64,000 bases of DNA from Pempheris klunzingeri (taxonomy: Eukaryota; Chordata; Actinopteri; Acropomatiformes; Pempheridae): assembly GCF_042242105.1 (NCBI RefSeq), contig NC_092027.1, positions 5,926,006 through 5,990,005 of the forward strand. Direction: 5' to 3'. Positions within the stretch are counted from its first letter, which is position 1. The number at the start of each line of letters is the position of its first letter. Shown piece after piece: positions 34,028 to 53,600 of the stretch. The notes beneath the pieces are model-generated. The model saw nothing but the letters and a program-made list of their open reading frames with translations. It made no database searches and was not told the DNA's origin. The translations under genes were made by a program, and so were the position numbers.

Positions 34028-37000
34028 GTGTCTTGACTTGTGCTCACAAGCAGTCATGTGTATCCTTTCATGTACACCAGCCTCAGTATTTGCATATTAT
34101 GCTAAGGCGCAGACAGAACATGACTAATGCCTCAAGATGGCATTTTAAACACACTTGAGGTGTATCCAGCCAAAGTATCTGAGTCCAGCCCATTTAACTG
34201 ACAAGCCCTCAGGACTCGTTTCTCTGTTTCCTTTGAGGACATTCACATACAAGATCATTATTCTCAAATTTGGGTGGTTAGAGTATTTTCATAATACCAT
34301 TGTGTTAAATGAGAGCAATAACATGAAAGGAGTCGCTTGCAGTGATGTATCTGCAGCTCGTTTTGCCTTTACGGAGATTTATAACGAGTTTCAGCTCATT
34401 GTTTAGCTGTCCGGCCCACAACTTCACTGTTCTGGTTCCCTCTTACTGCTCTCATCGTGTCATTTTCATCAGCAGGCAGCTGTTTTCAGAGGCAAAGCTC
34501 TAAAATCCCTCAGCACCCAACAGCAGACAGACACAGCTGGTGAACAAAGTGGAGCATTTAGCGGCTAAAGAGCCAAACATTTACCTCATGAATTGGTGGT
34601 GACCAAAAATTGAGCTAAAAGAGGGTCAATAATGGACTTAAAGTCATTCCATGGAGAGAAACACGACTCCAAATGAATATTATTGTGATCATGCTTAAGT
34701 TAAATGTGTGTATATGTTGTTTACTTGTTCAGCTTGTTTCCCTGGTTGTCTGTTTGTGTGTAAGTAGGTCAGAGGTCAGATTCCTTGTATGTGTTCACAT
34801 ACTTCTCCTCTTCTTCTTATATCAACTTAAAAAGTGATAATATATCAATAATGTGACCACAACTTCCTGTTGCCCCCAATAAGCCAAAAGCAGAGGCTGA
34901 CTGTTTTCACATCTTCAAAAAGTGCCAAAGATCTTTATCTGATGGAGCAACATGCAGCACAAAGTTGAGCAGGACCGTCAATCAGATTAGAAAGAGGTGA
35001 TTGTTTGATCTCTATCGCCTTTTTCACAGAAATGGAAACAGTGACGACTCTGACAGAGAAATGTTTCACTTTCACAGTGCTGTCTTGTCTCCATGAGTAT
35101 GAATGTCAGATAAGGTTTTTCTTTCCTTCCTTTTTTTTAAAACCTTCATTGCTTTGTTTTGTTGTAAAACCTTTGGGTGGAAACTTGACATCGGCATCTG
35201 CATGGACCCCAAGAATAATTTTAACTGATAGCTGTCAGCAGATGCATTTAATTTGTTGATTATCAGCAGGGAGAGATGACTTGATGTAATAGCTAATAGC
35301 TGCATTCCATTACGACAGCCGTTATCAGTGGGTTTAATTAAAGGATCAGTTCTTGTCTTTACAAGTCTATCTGAATGTAATGGTTAGATGTCATATGTAT
35401 AGTGAGTTACTGGCTGCATTAAATGTTCCTTTTGTCCACACTTTCTGGAAAGAGATCTTCTCAGCAATTTCAGTGTAACAGATGGGGGACAAAAGTCAAC
35501 AAGAAGTTGACGACAACAAAATTGAAACAACAAAATGCGTTGTTTGTTCCTCTAGAATGAATCACAGAAGCATTTTCTGATCTGACGCCATTTCTCTGTG
35601 CCGTTACAAATCACTGTCAGTAAGCAAATCTTTTTGTGCTGTGGTTAAGGTTGGGTTAGGTTCAGGGAAAGATCTATCTTTTGATTATGAGCCCTGACAT
35701 TAGTAATTTCCTCCTTCCAAGCTTTAAAGGTGCTGCTAGGTGAATTTTGTTAGCCGTGTAAGTTAACCAGCTGCTGGCTGTGGCTTCATGTCTGCTTATA
35801 GGCGTGAGAATGGTATCGATCCACTCATCTAACTCCTGACAAGAAAGCAAATAAGCATATTTCCCAAAATGTTAAGTTTCCTCCTACAAGCTGTTGTCCC
35901 ATAACTAACGTACTCTGATCTTTTGCCTAAGTAAGAATAGCACTGCCATTCTGCAAAAACTACAAAAACATTCTGCATTCAAAACTTGTATTTAAGTAAA
36001 AGTACATGAGTATTATGCAGAATGTATCGAGTATCGAACATAGGATATTTGTTGGATAGAATGATCCCTTTCAGAGTGTTTTATTATCATATATTATAGT
36101 CTCAGCCTTATTGAGGAGCATTTTTTTAAAAAATTTAAATCTCCTGTTGGATACTGTAATCTATAAATAAACATTTTAACATGTTTTATATGGAAAATCA
36201 CAATGTGTAAAATAACTAGTAACTAAATAAATGTTAAAAATACAATATCTACTTCAGTCTGTATTTTTGATTCTCCTCTTTCTATTTCTATTTTTTATAG
36301 TGTTCTTATTGTATTGAGATGTACCTGACTGCTGTGGCAATTTAATTTCTTCTTTACTGTGAATCTATTTGCAGCTTTAGTTGTTTAATTTAAACATCTG
36401 TAGAAATAAGACATTTCTTGTTCCTCTTCCTCACTGAGGTACCTGTGAGTGTGTTTTTGAATGTGTTAATATTTATTTAAGCAATAACGAATTGCACCAT
36501 CAGCAGGGAAAACACAGTGAGAGTGCGTCAATGAAACACTGTTTCCGTGAGTGAGTCATGAAATCTTTGGACTCACGCTTGGTGTCTGTTTGCTAAACAC
36601 ACTCGCTGTGTAATATAACATGAAGCAAACGCTGCTCACTGTATACGGCTCCTGCCTCCTGCAAACGCAGTCTGTGGTAACTGTGGAAGTGTTTTTTTCA
36701 ATCGTCAGTCATTGAGTTAAATGAAACTGTCTCATTCCTTTGAACATACTGTGTTATCGAATACCCACTGAATGGATCATTGATGCACCTGCAAACACAT
36801 CTGGCCTCATTTACTTAGAACAACCTGCACTGCTTTAGTTTCTGAACACATTCTCTTTTTTTGTGCCTGTGTAGATGTATGAAGATGATACAAAAATAAA
36901 GTTAACTGTGGGTTTGTGCTGGAGAACAAGTTTTGACGGGTCGTGTTTGTTTTAACCTGCTCCACTGATGACCTGTTGACTCTCTGTGCTGCATACACGA

Positions 37001-37100
37001 GATATTTGTCAGAGCATACGGCACGAACGCGTCAGTGCTGTGCAACTACAACAAACCTGTCGTACATGCAAATGCAACTCATTTGCATATAGTAAACTGG

Positions 37101-37514
37101 AAGTACGTTTAAGTAAATTGTACTTTACTTGAGTAGTTCCATTTTATACTTCTATAATATACAGTTCAGAAAGAAATATATTTCTTCCTCCACTACATTT
37201 ATGAGAGCTTTAGTTACGTTACATTTAAACATACAGTATAGTGACCTTATAAGATATGATACATTGTTATAGATTAAACTACCCAACAATGTATAAAATA
37301 ATTAAAATTAGCTCCAACGTAACCAACTACAACACTAATGTGCACACATCAGTAATATAAATCAGTTAACTGAATACATACATGGACAATACCATAACTC
37401 ATATGAGAAACTTTTGACTTTATTTTGCTAATAATACTTCCCTATATGCTAATGCCTTTAATGGCAATATTGCTCCTTTTACTTATAAGGATCTGAAGAC
37501 TTCCTCCACCACTG
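37101..37514. repeat. Second-family inverted-repeat element
   Basis: Begins near 'aagtacgtttaagtaaattg' and ends 'gacttcctccaccactgta'. The interior has 'ccattttatacttctataat' and 'tccactacattta'. Confidence 0.5.
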
Positions 37515-38119
37515 TAAATAGTTAATGAATGCAGTCTTCATGCACTTTATGAAATTACTGATACTATGTAAACAAACTTATTTGGAAAAAAAAGTATGTA
37601 CATCATCAGTGGTTACATTAGACTGGTCCTTAAAATACTCTATTTATTCACTGTCAAAAAGAAAAAGCATTTTGAGTTTTTTAACTTCACCTTGGGCTTT
37701 AGGAAATTGCGATGCCCTTTTTTCACATTTTGTAAAATGTATCTAAAATTTTGTAAACCACACAAATAATGTATTGATCAGTACAATAACTAGCAGATGG
37801 ACCTTTTAATAAAGTAATTGTTAGTTGCCACCTTTGACATCAAACAGACATCTGGTATGAACACATGTTCTTGTAAAAGTCTTCCAAATGACATTTAGGT
37901 GTGAGATTGTGGTTGTGTGAGCCCTGAAGGTGTGTGTTGATGGGATTTACTTGTGCAGACAAGTCTCAGGTACGCGCACACACTCGTGCACTTTCTGAAG
38001 ACATTGCATATTAATTTCCTGGAGACACACACTAACCGTAACCACTGAATCATGCCCTCTGTGTCCGAAAAAAGAAAAACGAGGTTGACAGTTAAATCAC
38101 AGTCGTAACTCACTGAGAC

Positions 38120-38965
38120 ATGTAACTACTTATGTTTATTTTTATTTCATAAAATTGACATTCATGATCATCCCCACCATTTAAACCCCCCCCCCCGACC
38201 AAAAAAACAAATCCAGGTTTGTCACGCTCACTTGACCATTGCTCGTTGTAACTCTAAATTTAACACTGACACACATTTGTTGATTGTCCTCTAAATCTCT
38301 ACTCTCATCGCAATATGGACAAAGTATCACAATAACAAATGCAAAAACACATTAAATAAATAAAACTGGGAATATAAAGCATTATGAAGTTTTTAGTTAC
38401 ATCACAATAAGTCAACACTATTGAACTCAAAAGCTCATTATGACACTTAAGGGTTGATACGCCCAATGTTATGAAATAGTTGGCTAGGAAAGCATAAATG
38501 GTGTACAGTGCCAATATGACACAAAGGCATTTTTATATTCAGCATTCATAACTGTCATACCGGGCTACAATAAAACAAACATAATAACACCTATGATGGT
38601 TCCAAAAAAAACGGAAAAACCAAACACTAGTCATAAATGTAAATTTTATGGCAGAACTATATTGTATTACATAACAGCTAATGACGTGTACAGAGAGGAT
38701 ACGTCCGTGTCCTTAAGTGGGATTAAAATCCACTTTTTCCTTTTACACTTTAAATAAAGATACAATTTGTATCAACTGCATACAGCCACTTATTTTATCC
38801 AGTTCACTGAGGCAACTTACAAGTTGCCAAAGCATTCAAATACAGTTTATACAAAGGTGGATACCACAATACATAAATACACAAACTCGTGTTAATCTTG
38901 GCTTCTGCGGCCTGTTCAGTCTTTCCACTGAAAGACGTGGGTTCACACTGGCACTGGACTTCATC
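38120..38965 (-). other. zc3h12a: Probable zc3h12a 3' UTR
   Basis: About 0.85 kb on the - strand after the stop. Two adjacent - strand AATAAA signals (TTTATT at 38135-38140 and 38141-38146 on +) would end it. It contains a hairpin-capable sequence at 38715-38735. Positions of cleavage are inferred. Confidence 0.5.
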
Positions 38966-45288
<6,323 letters not shown>

Positions 45289-45340
45289 CGCTTTTCACTC
45301 AGAAACACATCAGAACTGTTGCTGTGACCAGCCTGTGACC

Positions 45341-46150
45341 CTAAAAGACAGAATACAAAACAATGAATCATTTCAGTAACAAAAATACCAAAAAACTCTC
45401 AGTTTTCAGCTTCTCTAATCACAGAATTTGCCGTTGCTGCATTATGATGCTGATACTTCTGTATGCAGGACTTTTACTTGCATCAGTCTTAAGGAAATTC
45501 AAATGGCTTGTTTTGTTCAAAATCCACAAAAACTTCACTTAACATTGATTTAAAAAAAAAAAAAAAGAAGAGAAAAGCAGCAAATACTCACATCTGAGAG
45601 GCTGAGAGCAGTGACTATGTGACAGTTTTGCTATCTTATATGGTACATAGGTCGTGAGAACAGCTGCAGACCTGCATATCTCTGCCTCTGTGTAAACTTC
45701 TCCTCATAACATTTGACCAAGGGGTTAATGTGAAGGAGAAGCGAGAGGGTAAATAAGCGATGAGACCAGAAGTCACTGTGTCATTGTCTCGCTACCTAAA
45801 TGAGTGAAATAACAGAGAAACTCGACCGGTTTTTATTTTGTGGTGGCTCCACTGCAAACACACACAGCAGAAATTCAAATGTGGCTCCAAAAAGTCGCTC
45901 CTGCTGTTTTCGCTTCAACTTCCACAGAACAAGAAAAGAGGGGAAAAACTTACCTGCGCGTCTAATAAGTCTGTAAAAAAAGCCTCTTCGTGTGCTGATC
46001 TTCTCTCTCAGGTTAACCAGCCTGTCCCAGCTGGTGAGAGTGAGCCGACGAGGAGTGAGCTGCGCTGTCAGCCGGTACAAGGAAGTTGGGTTTTTCCTTT
46101 TCTTGACATCAGCAGGCGACCAACGTGGAGGTTTTGGGCGAGTCACATGG
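45341..46150 (-). other. zc3h12a: zc3h12a non-coding first exon and first intron
   Basis: A - strand acceptor (ctgtcttttag) at 45341-45342 bounds the 5' UTR part of the first coding exon (45289-45340). A matching donor, CGCAG|gtaagt, sits at 45948-45953. The non-coding exon therefore starts at 45954 and runs up to somewhere near 46140. The promoter must lie just above that. A 10-mer GGGTTTTTCC at 46088-46097 is one base off an NF-kB consensus. Confidence 0.55.
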
Positions 46151-47555
46151 AGCTAAAAATATGACCTGACACCTCCTGAGCTCATCCACTTCACTGGTGT
46201 CAATCAGGCACGAATGCACGAGGAAATGAACATGTGAAAGAAGTAGTGCAGGGAGTACCCAGATCCTTTACTTAAGAACAAGTGAGGAAGTATTAGCATC
46301 AAAATAGATGAAGTGCAAAAAGATAAAGTAGTAAGTTATTTGATTATATCTCCTGATGCATTTATCTGTGCATTTCCTCAGTGTTGCTCAATACTGCTAA
46401 CTGAATGTCACCAAGAGATCAGTTTTATATTAACCCCTAATAATACATCATAATTATGTATAGTAACCAAAGTTATGAAATGAAAGTAGAAAAAAGAAAA
46501 AAGTTCAGTATTTTTCTTTGAAATGTGGTGGAGGCGAAAATGGAAATATTCAAGTAAAGTACAAGTAGTGTGCTTGAGTAAATGTGCTTATTTACTTCCC
46601 ACCACTGTGTAAAAGTGGAGTGAAATTGGTGTCCAAACATGAAAAAGACTATAAGACCTGAAATACATTCAACTCTGTTTTGCACCTAATGTCAATAATT
46701 TAGTAGTAAACTCAAGTGATGATTGATGATGATGATTAGTTCAATTAGTGCTTTTCTGTAAAGTTCTCTAAATAAACCCACACTATTTGGTGTATGAGGT
46801 GATAAAAGGCATTCAAACTCATTTTAAAAGGACTCTATAAAAGGCACCTTTTAAATCTAAAGACAAATTCACAAGCAACAGATGATTTGTACGGGACAAG
46901 GTCACATTTTGTTTTAAATTACAAGTCTCATACTTGAAGTCATTTCCTTCCTGTCCCTGACAAACAAAGTATGTGGGCCACCACCTTCTGTAGGTGCTTC
47001 ATCGATCCCTCTATGCAACAGGTTTACAATATGCAGCATATGGAAGATGAGAAAAATACTGATATCAGTATTTCTGTGAGTTAAGTCACTGTTTTTTATA
47101 TTACCAAAGATACAAAATTCTGATTAAAGTTGAAATTCTCAGAGTTAAGTTCTGATATTAATGTTGACTAAAGAGTTTTTTACTTGACATTTACCTCCAG
47201 ACTTTGTTCTTGAAATTTTGTTTTCAACCTGTGTCTCAGAATTTGAATATTTTTTGACTAAAGCAATCTGAGATTCATCTCTGAACTGGAATATTTCCTC
47301 ACAGCCATTTCCATCACAACTCCTCTTTACTATCAACATATATATTCAGATTTACGTGGTTTGCTGAAGGCATTTAGCATTTGTTTATGTATTGCTTACA
47401 CCATGTTTTGACTATATTATTATTATATTGTTATTTAAACACCATTGTGTGGTTTTGTGCAAACCCAATCCCAACACCTACACTATTGTTTCTAACAATG
47501 TATTACAGTGTATGAGTATTAGTGGAAGTAAATTAGAAATTATACTCTTTTTTTA
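46151..47555. other. Intergenic region between zc3h12a and the giant PI-PLC-like gene
   Basis: No gene. A second-family inverted-repeat element occupies about 46241-46607. The rest is AT-rich without recognised features until the polyadenylation signal near 47559. Confidence 0.6.
46241..46607. repeat. Second-family inverted-repeat element
   Basis: Begins near 'aagtagtgcagggagtaccc' and ends 'atttacttcccaccactg'. The interior contains 'tcaagtaaagtacaagtagt' and 'gcttgagtaaatgtgctt', typical of the family. Confidence 0.55.
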
Positions 47556-47558
47556 AAC

Positions 47559-47564
47559 TTTATT
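47559..47564 (-). terminator. Polyadenylation signal of the giant PI-PLC-like gene
   Basis: A - strand AATAAA lies 55 bp past the stop codon at 47619-47621, which would give a very short 3' UTR. Confidence 0.5.
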
Positions 47565-47618
47565 TATGTTTCCAGGACAAAATTCCTTCCACGGTTTTCA
47601 ATTCATTTCTTACCCTAG

Positions 47619-50600
47619 TTACCCTCTACGACAATTACGCCCTCGCCACTGTGGTTCTGGCTCGTAAGCTATTTTCAGAGGGATAGGGAGCACTGCTGCA
47701 GGTATAGCGGCTGGTGGATTTATCAGTTGTGGTCTGTACTCTGCTGACTTAGGTTCATGTGACCGTTCATCTTCGTTTGGGGTGTGTGACTTAAAGTCAT
47801 GCTCGGATGTTGGTGATTCCTCTTTTGGTCTTGCTTCAAGTGTGATGTGTAACTTAGGTGGTGGCTCTGAACCCTGCCCAGGTGACGGTGCTTCTGGCCA
47901 AGGTTTTGGTACCTCTCGCCCAGGTATTGGTACTGCTGGCCCAAGTGTTTGTGCTTCTGGCCAATGTTTTAATACTTCTGGCCCAGGTGTTGGTACTTCT
48001 GGCCCAGGTGGTGGTGCTTCTGGCCCAGGTGGTGGTGCTTCTGGCCCAGGTGTTGGTACTTCTGACCCAGGTGGTAGTGCTTCTGGCCAAGGGTTTGGTA
48101 CTTCTGGCCCAGGTGTTGGTACTTCTGGCCCAGGTGGTGGTGCTTCTGGCCCAGGTGTTGGTACTTCTGGCCCAGGTGGTGGTGCTTCTGGCCAAAGGTT
48201 TGGTACTTTTCGCTCAGGTGTCGTTACTTCTGGACCAAGTGTTGGTTCTTCTGGCCAAGTTTTTGGTACTTCTTGCCCAGGTGTTGGTATTTCTGGCTCA
48301 GGTGTTGGTGCTTCTCGTCCAGGTGTGGGTACTTCTGGCCCAGGTGGTGGTGCTTCTGGCCAAAGGTTTGGTACTTTTCGCTCAGGTGTCATTACTTCTG
48401 GGCCAAGTGTTGGTGCTTCTGGCCAAGGTTTTGGTACTTCTGGCACATCTGTTGGTGCTTTTGGCCCAGGTGTTTGTACTTCTGGCCAAGGTGCTGGTGC
48501 TTCTGGCACAGGTGTTGGTACCTCTGGTGCAGGTGTTGGTGCTTCTGGCCCAGGTGCTGGTGCTTCTGGCACAGGTGTTGGTACCTCTGGCCCAGGTGCT
48601 GGTGCTTCTGGTGCAAGTGTTGGTACTTCTGGTGCAGGTGTTGGTACCTCTGGCCCAGGTGCTGGGCCTGGTGCAGATGCTGTTTCAGAAGATGGTTCAG
48701 AGACCTGCGGTCTTTTTTCTCCACCATTACCACAATTGCATGGTTTGAGTTGAATGATGTTTTTAATAAGATCAGCACTTGGGAAGTTCATACTTAAGAC
48801 ACCTAAGCAACCTTGGTTTAATGAACTTTCCTTATGTTGCACCACAAAATTATTGAGCTTCTTGTTAACTGTTTTAGCCAGTGTTTTAGGGCTTTGAAGA
48901 ATTGATGCTGCACTGTCACTCAGCACAATGTGATGGCCACAGAGGTGTGACTTGATTCGCTGTATTTGGCCTTCAACATTATTCAGCTTGTCATATTCAA
49001 AGAAAAATGATTTATGGTTTTCTGTTCCAGCATGGTAGGTGTCACTCTGGAGGAAAACAATCTTGCCTCTTGCCTCTTGCAAGTTTGGTACTGACAACTT
49101 AGTCCACATTTTATTTCTGAATTTTTCGAGTAATGCCTTCATCAGTACTTTGACCTTTGTCTTGTAAAACCCATGTATTGTCATTTTCAAAAGCACAGTC
49201 TCACTACCATGGTCTTTTAAGAAACTGAAAATGATCTTCAGGACTTCATCAAAATCAATGTGTTGCCAAAACATCCAGTGACTATCCCTAATGTAAATAT
49301 GTTTTTGGGTAGGCAACCAAATCCCAGCATGCAGATCAAAATACCGGAGTCCCATTTTAAGTTGCTTTTCCAAGTTCCAAACTTGACATGTAGCAAGTGG
49401 TCCTCCATATAAAGATAAGCTTTCATGTGTTCCAGGAATAGAGATAGCAGATACTGGAGTGTCATCAGGTATAGACTTCATCCAGTTCAGATTATAAAGT
49501 CTGGGATCTATTTCTGGGTTATCATTGAAACCAGGTCCTGGTGCAATTGTTGGTTTTGAATCTTGACCAGATGTTGGTGATTCTGGTGCAGGCACTGGTT
49601 TAGGTATTGGTTCTGAATCCTGTCCGGATGATGGTGATTCTGCTGCAGGGACTTGTTCAGGTGTTGATTCTGAATCTTGTACAGATATTGGCGATACTGG
49701 TGCAGATGCTGTTTCAGAGGAAAGTTCAGAATCCTGCCCAGATGATGCCGATTCTGGTGCTGGTGCTGGGTTAGGTGTTGGTTCTGTGTCCCGTCCAAAT
49801 GTTGCAGGCCCTGGTTTAGGCCGTAGTTCAGATGTTGGCTCTAAACCTGTCCCAGATGCTGGTGATTCTGATGCATGTGGTGGTCCATGTGTTGATTCTG
49901 TGTCCTTCTCAGATGTTCGTGATTCAGGAACTGGTTCAGGTGTTGGTTCTGAATCTTTCCCAGATGTTGGTGAATCTGTCATGAGTGTTGGTTCAGGTGT
50001 TGGCTGTGCAATCTGACTAGATGTTTGTGATTCTGTTGCAGGATCTGGTTCTAATGTTGGCTCTAAAACTCGGTCAGAGTTTGGTGATTCTGATGCAGGC
50101 GCTGGTTCAGGTGTTAGCTCTGAATCCTTCCCAGATGTTAGTGGTTCTGGTGCAGGTGCTGGTTCAGGTGTCAGTTCTGAATCCTGCCCAGATGCTGGTG
50201 ATTCTGTCGCAGGCGCAGGATAAGATGTTGGCTCTGAAACTTGGCCAGATGTTGGTGATTCTGATGCAGGTGCTGATTCATGTGTTGGTTCTGAATCCTT
50301 CCCAGATGTTGGGGATTCTGGTGTAAGTGCTGGTTCAGGTGTCAGTTCTGAATCCTGCCCAGATGATGGTGATTGTGGTTTAGGTGCTGATTCAGAGGAG
50401 AGTTTGGCATCCTGTCCAGATGTTAGTGATTCTGTTACAGGCACTGGTAGAGGTGTTGGTTCCAAATCCTTCCCAGATGTTAGTACTTCTGGTGCTGATA
50501 CTGGTTTTGCCACTGGCTCGGAAACTACTTCTGATGTTGGTGGTTCTGGTGATGCAGCTGCTGGTTCAGGTGTTGGTTCTGTGTCATGCCCAGATGTTGG

Positions 50601-53600
50601 TAATTGTGGTGCAGGTGCTGGTTCAGAGGAAGGTTCAGAATCCTGCCCAAGTGTTTTTGATTCTGTTGCGGGCCCTGGTTCAGGTGTTCGTCCTAAGTCT
50701 TGCCCAGATGTTGGGTCAGGTGTTGGTTCTGTGTCCTTCTTGGATGTTGGTGATTCGGGCACTGGTCCAATTGTCAGTTCTGGTTCAGGTGTTGGTTCTG
50801 AATCCTGCCCAGATGTTGTTGATTCTGTGTTCTTCTTGGATGTTGGGGATTCAGGCACTGGTTTAATTGTTGGTTCTGAATCTTGCTCAGATGTTGGTGA
50901 TTGTGGTGCAGGTATTGGTTCAGAGGGAGGTTCAGATTCCTGCCCAGATATTTGTGATTCTGTTGCAGGTGCTGGTTTAGAGGAGGGTTCAGAGTTCTGC
51001 CTAGATGTTAGTGATTCGGGTGCTGGGGTTGGTTTAGGTGTTGTTCCAGTGTCCTGTCCAGATATTGGTAATTCTGGTTCAGGCATTGGTCCTAAATCTT
51101 GCCCAAATGTTGGTGATTCTGATGCAAGTAGTGGGTTGTGTGTTGATTGGTTCTTCTCGATTGCTGGTGATTCAGGCAGTGGTTCAGGTACTGAATCATG
51201 CGCAGATGTTGGTGATTGTGGTGTAGGTGCTAGTTCAGAGGTGGGTTCAGTATCCTGCTCAGATGTTGGTGATTCTGTTGCCGGCTCTGGGTCAGGCACT
51301 GGCTCTGAAACTTGTCCAGATGTTGGTGATGTTGGTGATGCAGGTGCTGATTCAGAGGAGGGTTCTGCATCCTGCCTGGATGTTGGAGACTCTGGTGCAG
51401 GTGCTGGTTTATAGGAGAGTTTAGAATCATGCCCAGATGTTGCTGATTCTGGTGCTGACACTGGTTCAGCCACTGGCTCGGAAACTTGTCCTGATGTTGG
51501 TGGTTCTGGTGATGCAGCTGCTGATTCAGGTGTTGGTTCTGTCTCCTGCCCAGATGTTGGTAATCGTGGTGCAGGTGCTGGTTCAGAGGCAGGTTCAGAA
51601 TCCTGCCCAGATGTTTGTGTTTCTGTTTCTGAGGAAGCTGCTGGTTCAGATGTTTGCTCTGCACCCTGACCAGGTGTTAGTGATTCTGTCACAGGCGCAG
51701 GATAAGATGTTGGTTCTGAATCCTTCCCAGATGTTGGGGATTCTGGTGCAGGTGCTGGTTCAGGTGTCAGGTCTGAATCCTGCCCAGATGCTGGTGATTC
51801 TGGTGTAGGTGCTGGTTCAGAGGAAGGTTCAGAATCCTGCCCAGATGATGGCGATTCTGTCACAGGCACAGGATAAGATGTTGGCTCTGAAACTTGGCCA
51901 GATGTTGGTGATTCTGATGCAGGCGCTGATTCAGAGGAGAGTTCAGAGTCCTGCCTAGATGTTAGTGATTCTAGTGTAGGTGCTGGTTTGGGTGTTGATT
52001 CTGTGTCCTTCCCAGATGTTGGGGATACTGGTGTACGTGCTGGTTCAGAGGAAGGTTCAGAATCCTGCCCAGATGATGGTGATTCTGTCACAGGCGCAGA
52101 ATAAGATGTTGGCTCTGAAACTTGGCCAGTTGTTGGTGATTCTGATGTAGGTGCTGGTTCAGATGTCAGTTCTGAATCCTGCCCAGATGCTGGTGATTCT
52201 GGTGTAGGTGCTGGTTCAGAGGAGACTACAGAGTTCTGCCTAGATGTTAGTGATTCTAGTGTAGGTGCTGGTTCGGGTGTTAATTCTGTGTCCTGCCCAG
52301 ATGTTGGTGATTCTGATGCAACCGTTGGTTCAGGTGGTGATTCTGTGTCTGTCTCAGATATTGATGATTCAGGCATTGGTTCAGGCATGTGTCCTAAATC
52401 TTGCCCTGATGTTGGTGATTCTGTTGCAGGCCATGGTTCAGCAGTTGGTCCAAAATCTTTCTCAGATTTTGGTGATTCTGATGCAGATGCTGATTCAGGT
52501 GTTGATTCTGAATCCTGCTCAGATGTTAGTGGTTCTGGTTTAGGTGCTGATTCAGAGGAGAGTTTGGCATCCTTTCCAGATGTTAGTGATTCTGGTACAG
52601 GTGCTGGTACAGGGGTTGGTTCAGAAGGGGGTTCTGAATCCTGTCCAGGTGTTGATGATTTTTGCACATGCACTTGTTCAGGAGTTGGCTCCGAATCTTG
52701 CCCAGATGTTGGTGAATCTGTCATGAGTGTTGGTTCAGATGTTGGTTGTGCAATCTGACTAGATGTTTGTGATTCTGTTGCATGATCTGGTTCTAATGTT
52801 GGCTCTAAAACTTGTTCAAATTTTGGTGATTCTGATGCAGGTGCTGGTTCAGAGGAAGGTTCAGAATCCTGCCCAGATGATGGTGATTCTGGTGTAGGTG
52901 CTGGTTCAGAGGAAGGTTCAGAATCCTGCCCAGATGATGGTGATTCTGTCACAGGCGCAGGATAAAATGTTGGCTCTGAACCTTGGCCAGATGTTGGTGA
53001 TTCTGATGCAGCCGCTGATTCATGTGTTGGTTCTGAATCCTTCCCAGATGTTGGGGATTCTGGTGCAGGTGCTGGTTCAGAGGAAGGTTCGGAATCCTGC
53101 CCAGGTGCTATTTCAGATGTCAGTTCTGAATCCTGCCCAGATGATAGTGATTCTGTCACAAGCGCAGGATAAGATGTTGGCTCTGAAACTTGGCCAGATG
53201 TTGGTGATTCTAATGCAGGCGCTGATTCATGTGTTGGTTCTGAATCCTTCCCAGATGTTGGGGATTCTGGTGCAGGTGCTGGTTCAGAGGAAGGTTCAGA
53301 ATCCTGCCTAGATGCTGGTGATTCTGGTGTAGGTGCTGGTTCAGAGGAAGGTTCAGAATCCTGCCCAGATGATTGTGATTCTGTCACAGGCGCAGGATAA
53401 AATGTTGGCTCTGAAACTTGGCCAGATGTTGGTGATTCTAATGCAGGCGCTGATTCAGAGGAGAGTTCAGAGTCCTGCCTAGATGTTAGTGATTCTAGTG
53501 TAGGTGCTGGTTCGGGTGTTAATTCTGTGTCCTTCCCAGATGTTGGGGATTCTGGTGTAGGTGCTGGTTCAGAGGAAGGTTCAGAATCCTGTCCAGATGA

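Larger units (their letters stand above)
32601..38120. other. Intergenic region between smim13 and zc3h12a
   Basis: No gene was recognised. Second-family elements lie at about 33505-34027 and 37101-37514, with a partial copy near 35988-36230. This interval joins the human 6p24-type block to the 1p34-type block. Confidence 0.6.

Noticed and set aside
46088..46097. NF-kB site at the zc3h12a promoter
   Set aside because: GGGTTTTTCC misses the consensus at one core position and lies inside or next to the non-coding exon. Not supported well enough as a feature.
45838..46164. Opposing 108- and 116-codon frames near the zc3h12a 5' end
   Set aside because: No similarity recognised. They overlap the non-coding first exon and its intron and have low-complexity Lys/Arg-rich composition.
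47782..48797. Long + strand open frames (up to 323 codons) rich in Gly/Ser or Leu/Val opposite the C-terminal repeat
   Set aside because: The 21-bp repeat period is a multiple of three, so all frames of a stop-free unit stay open. These are mirror frames of the - strand gene, with no promoter, splice sites or domain on the + strand.
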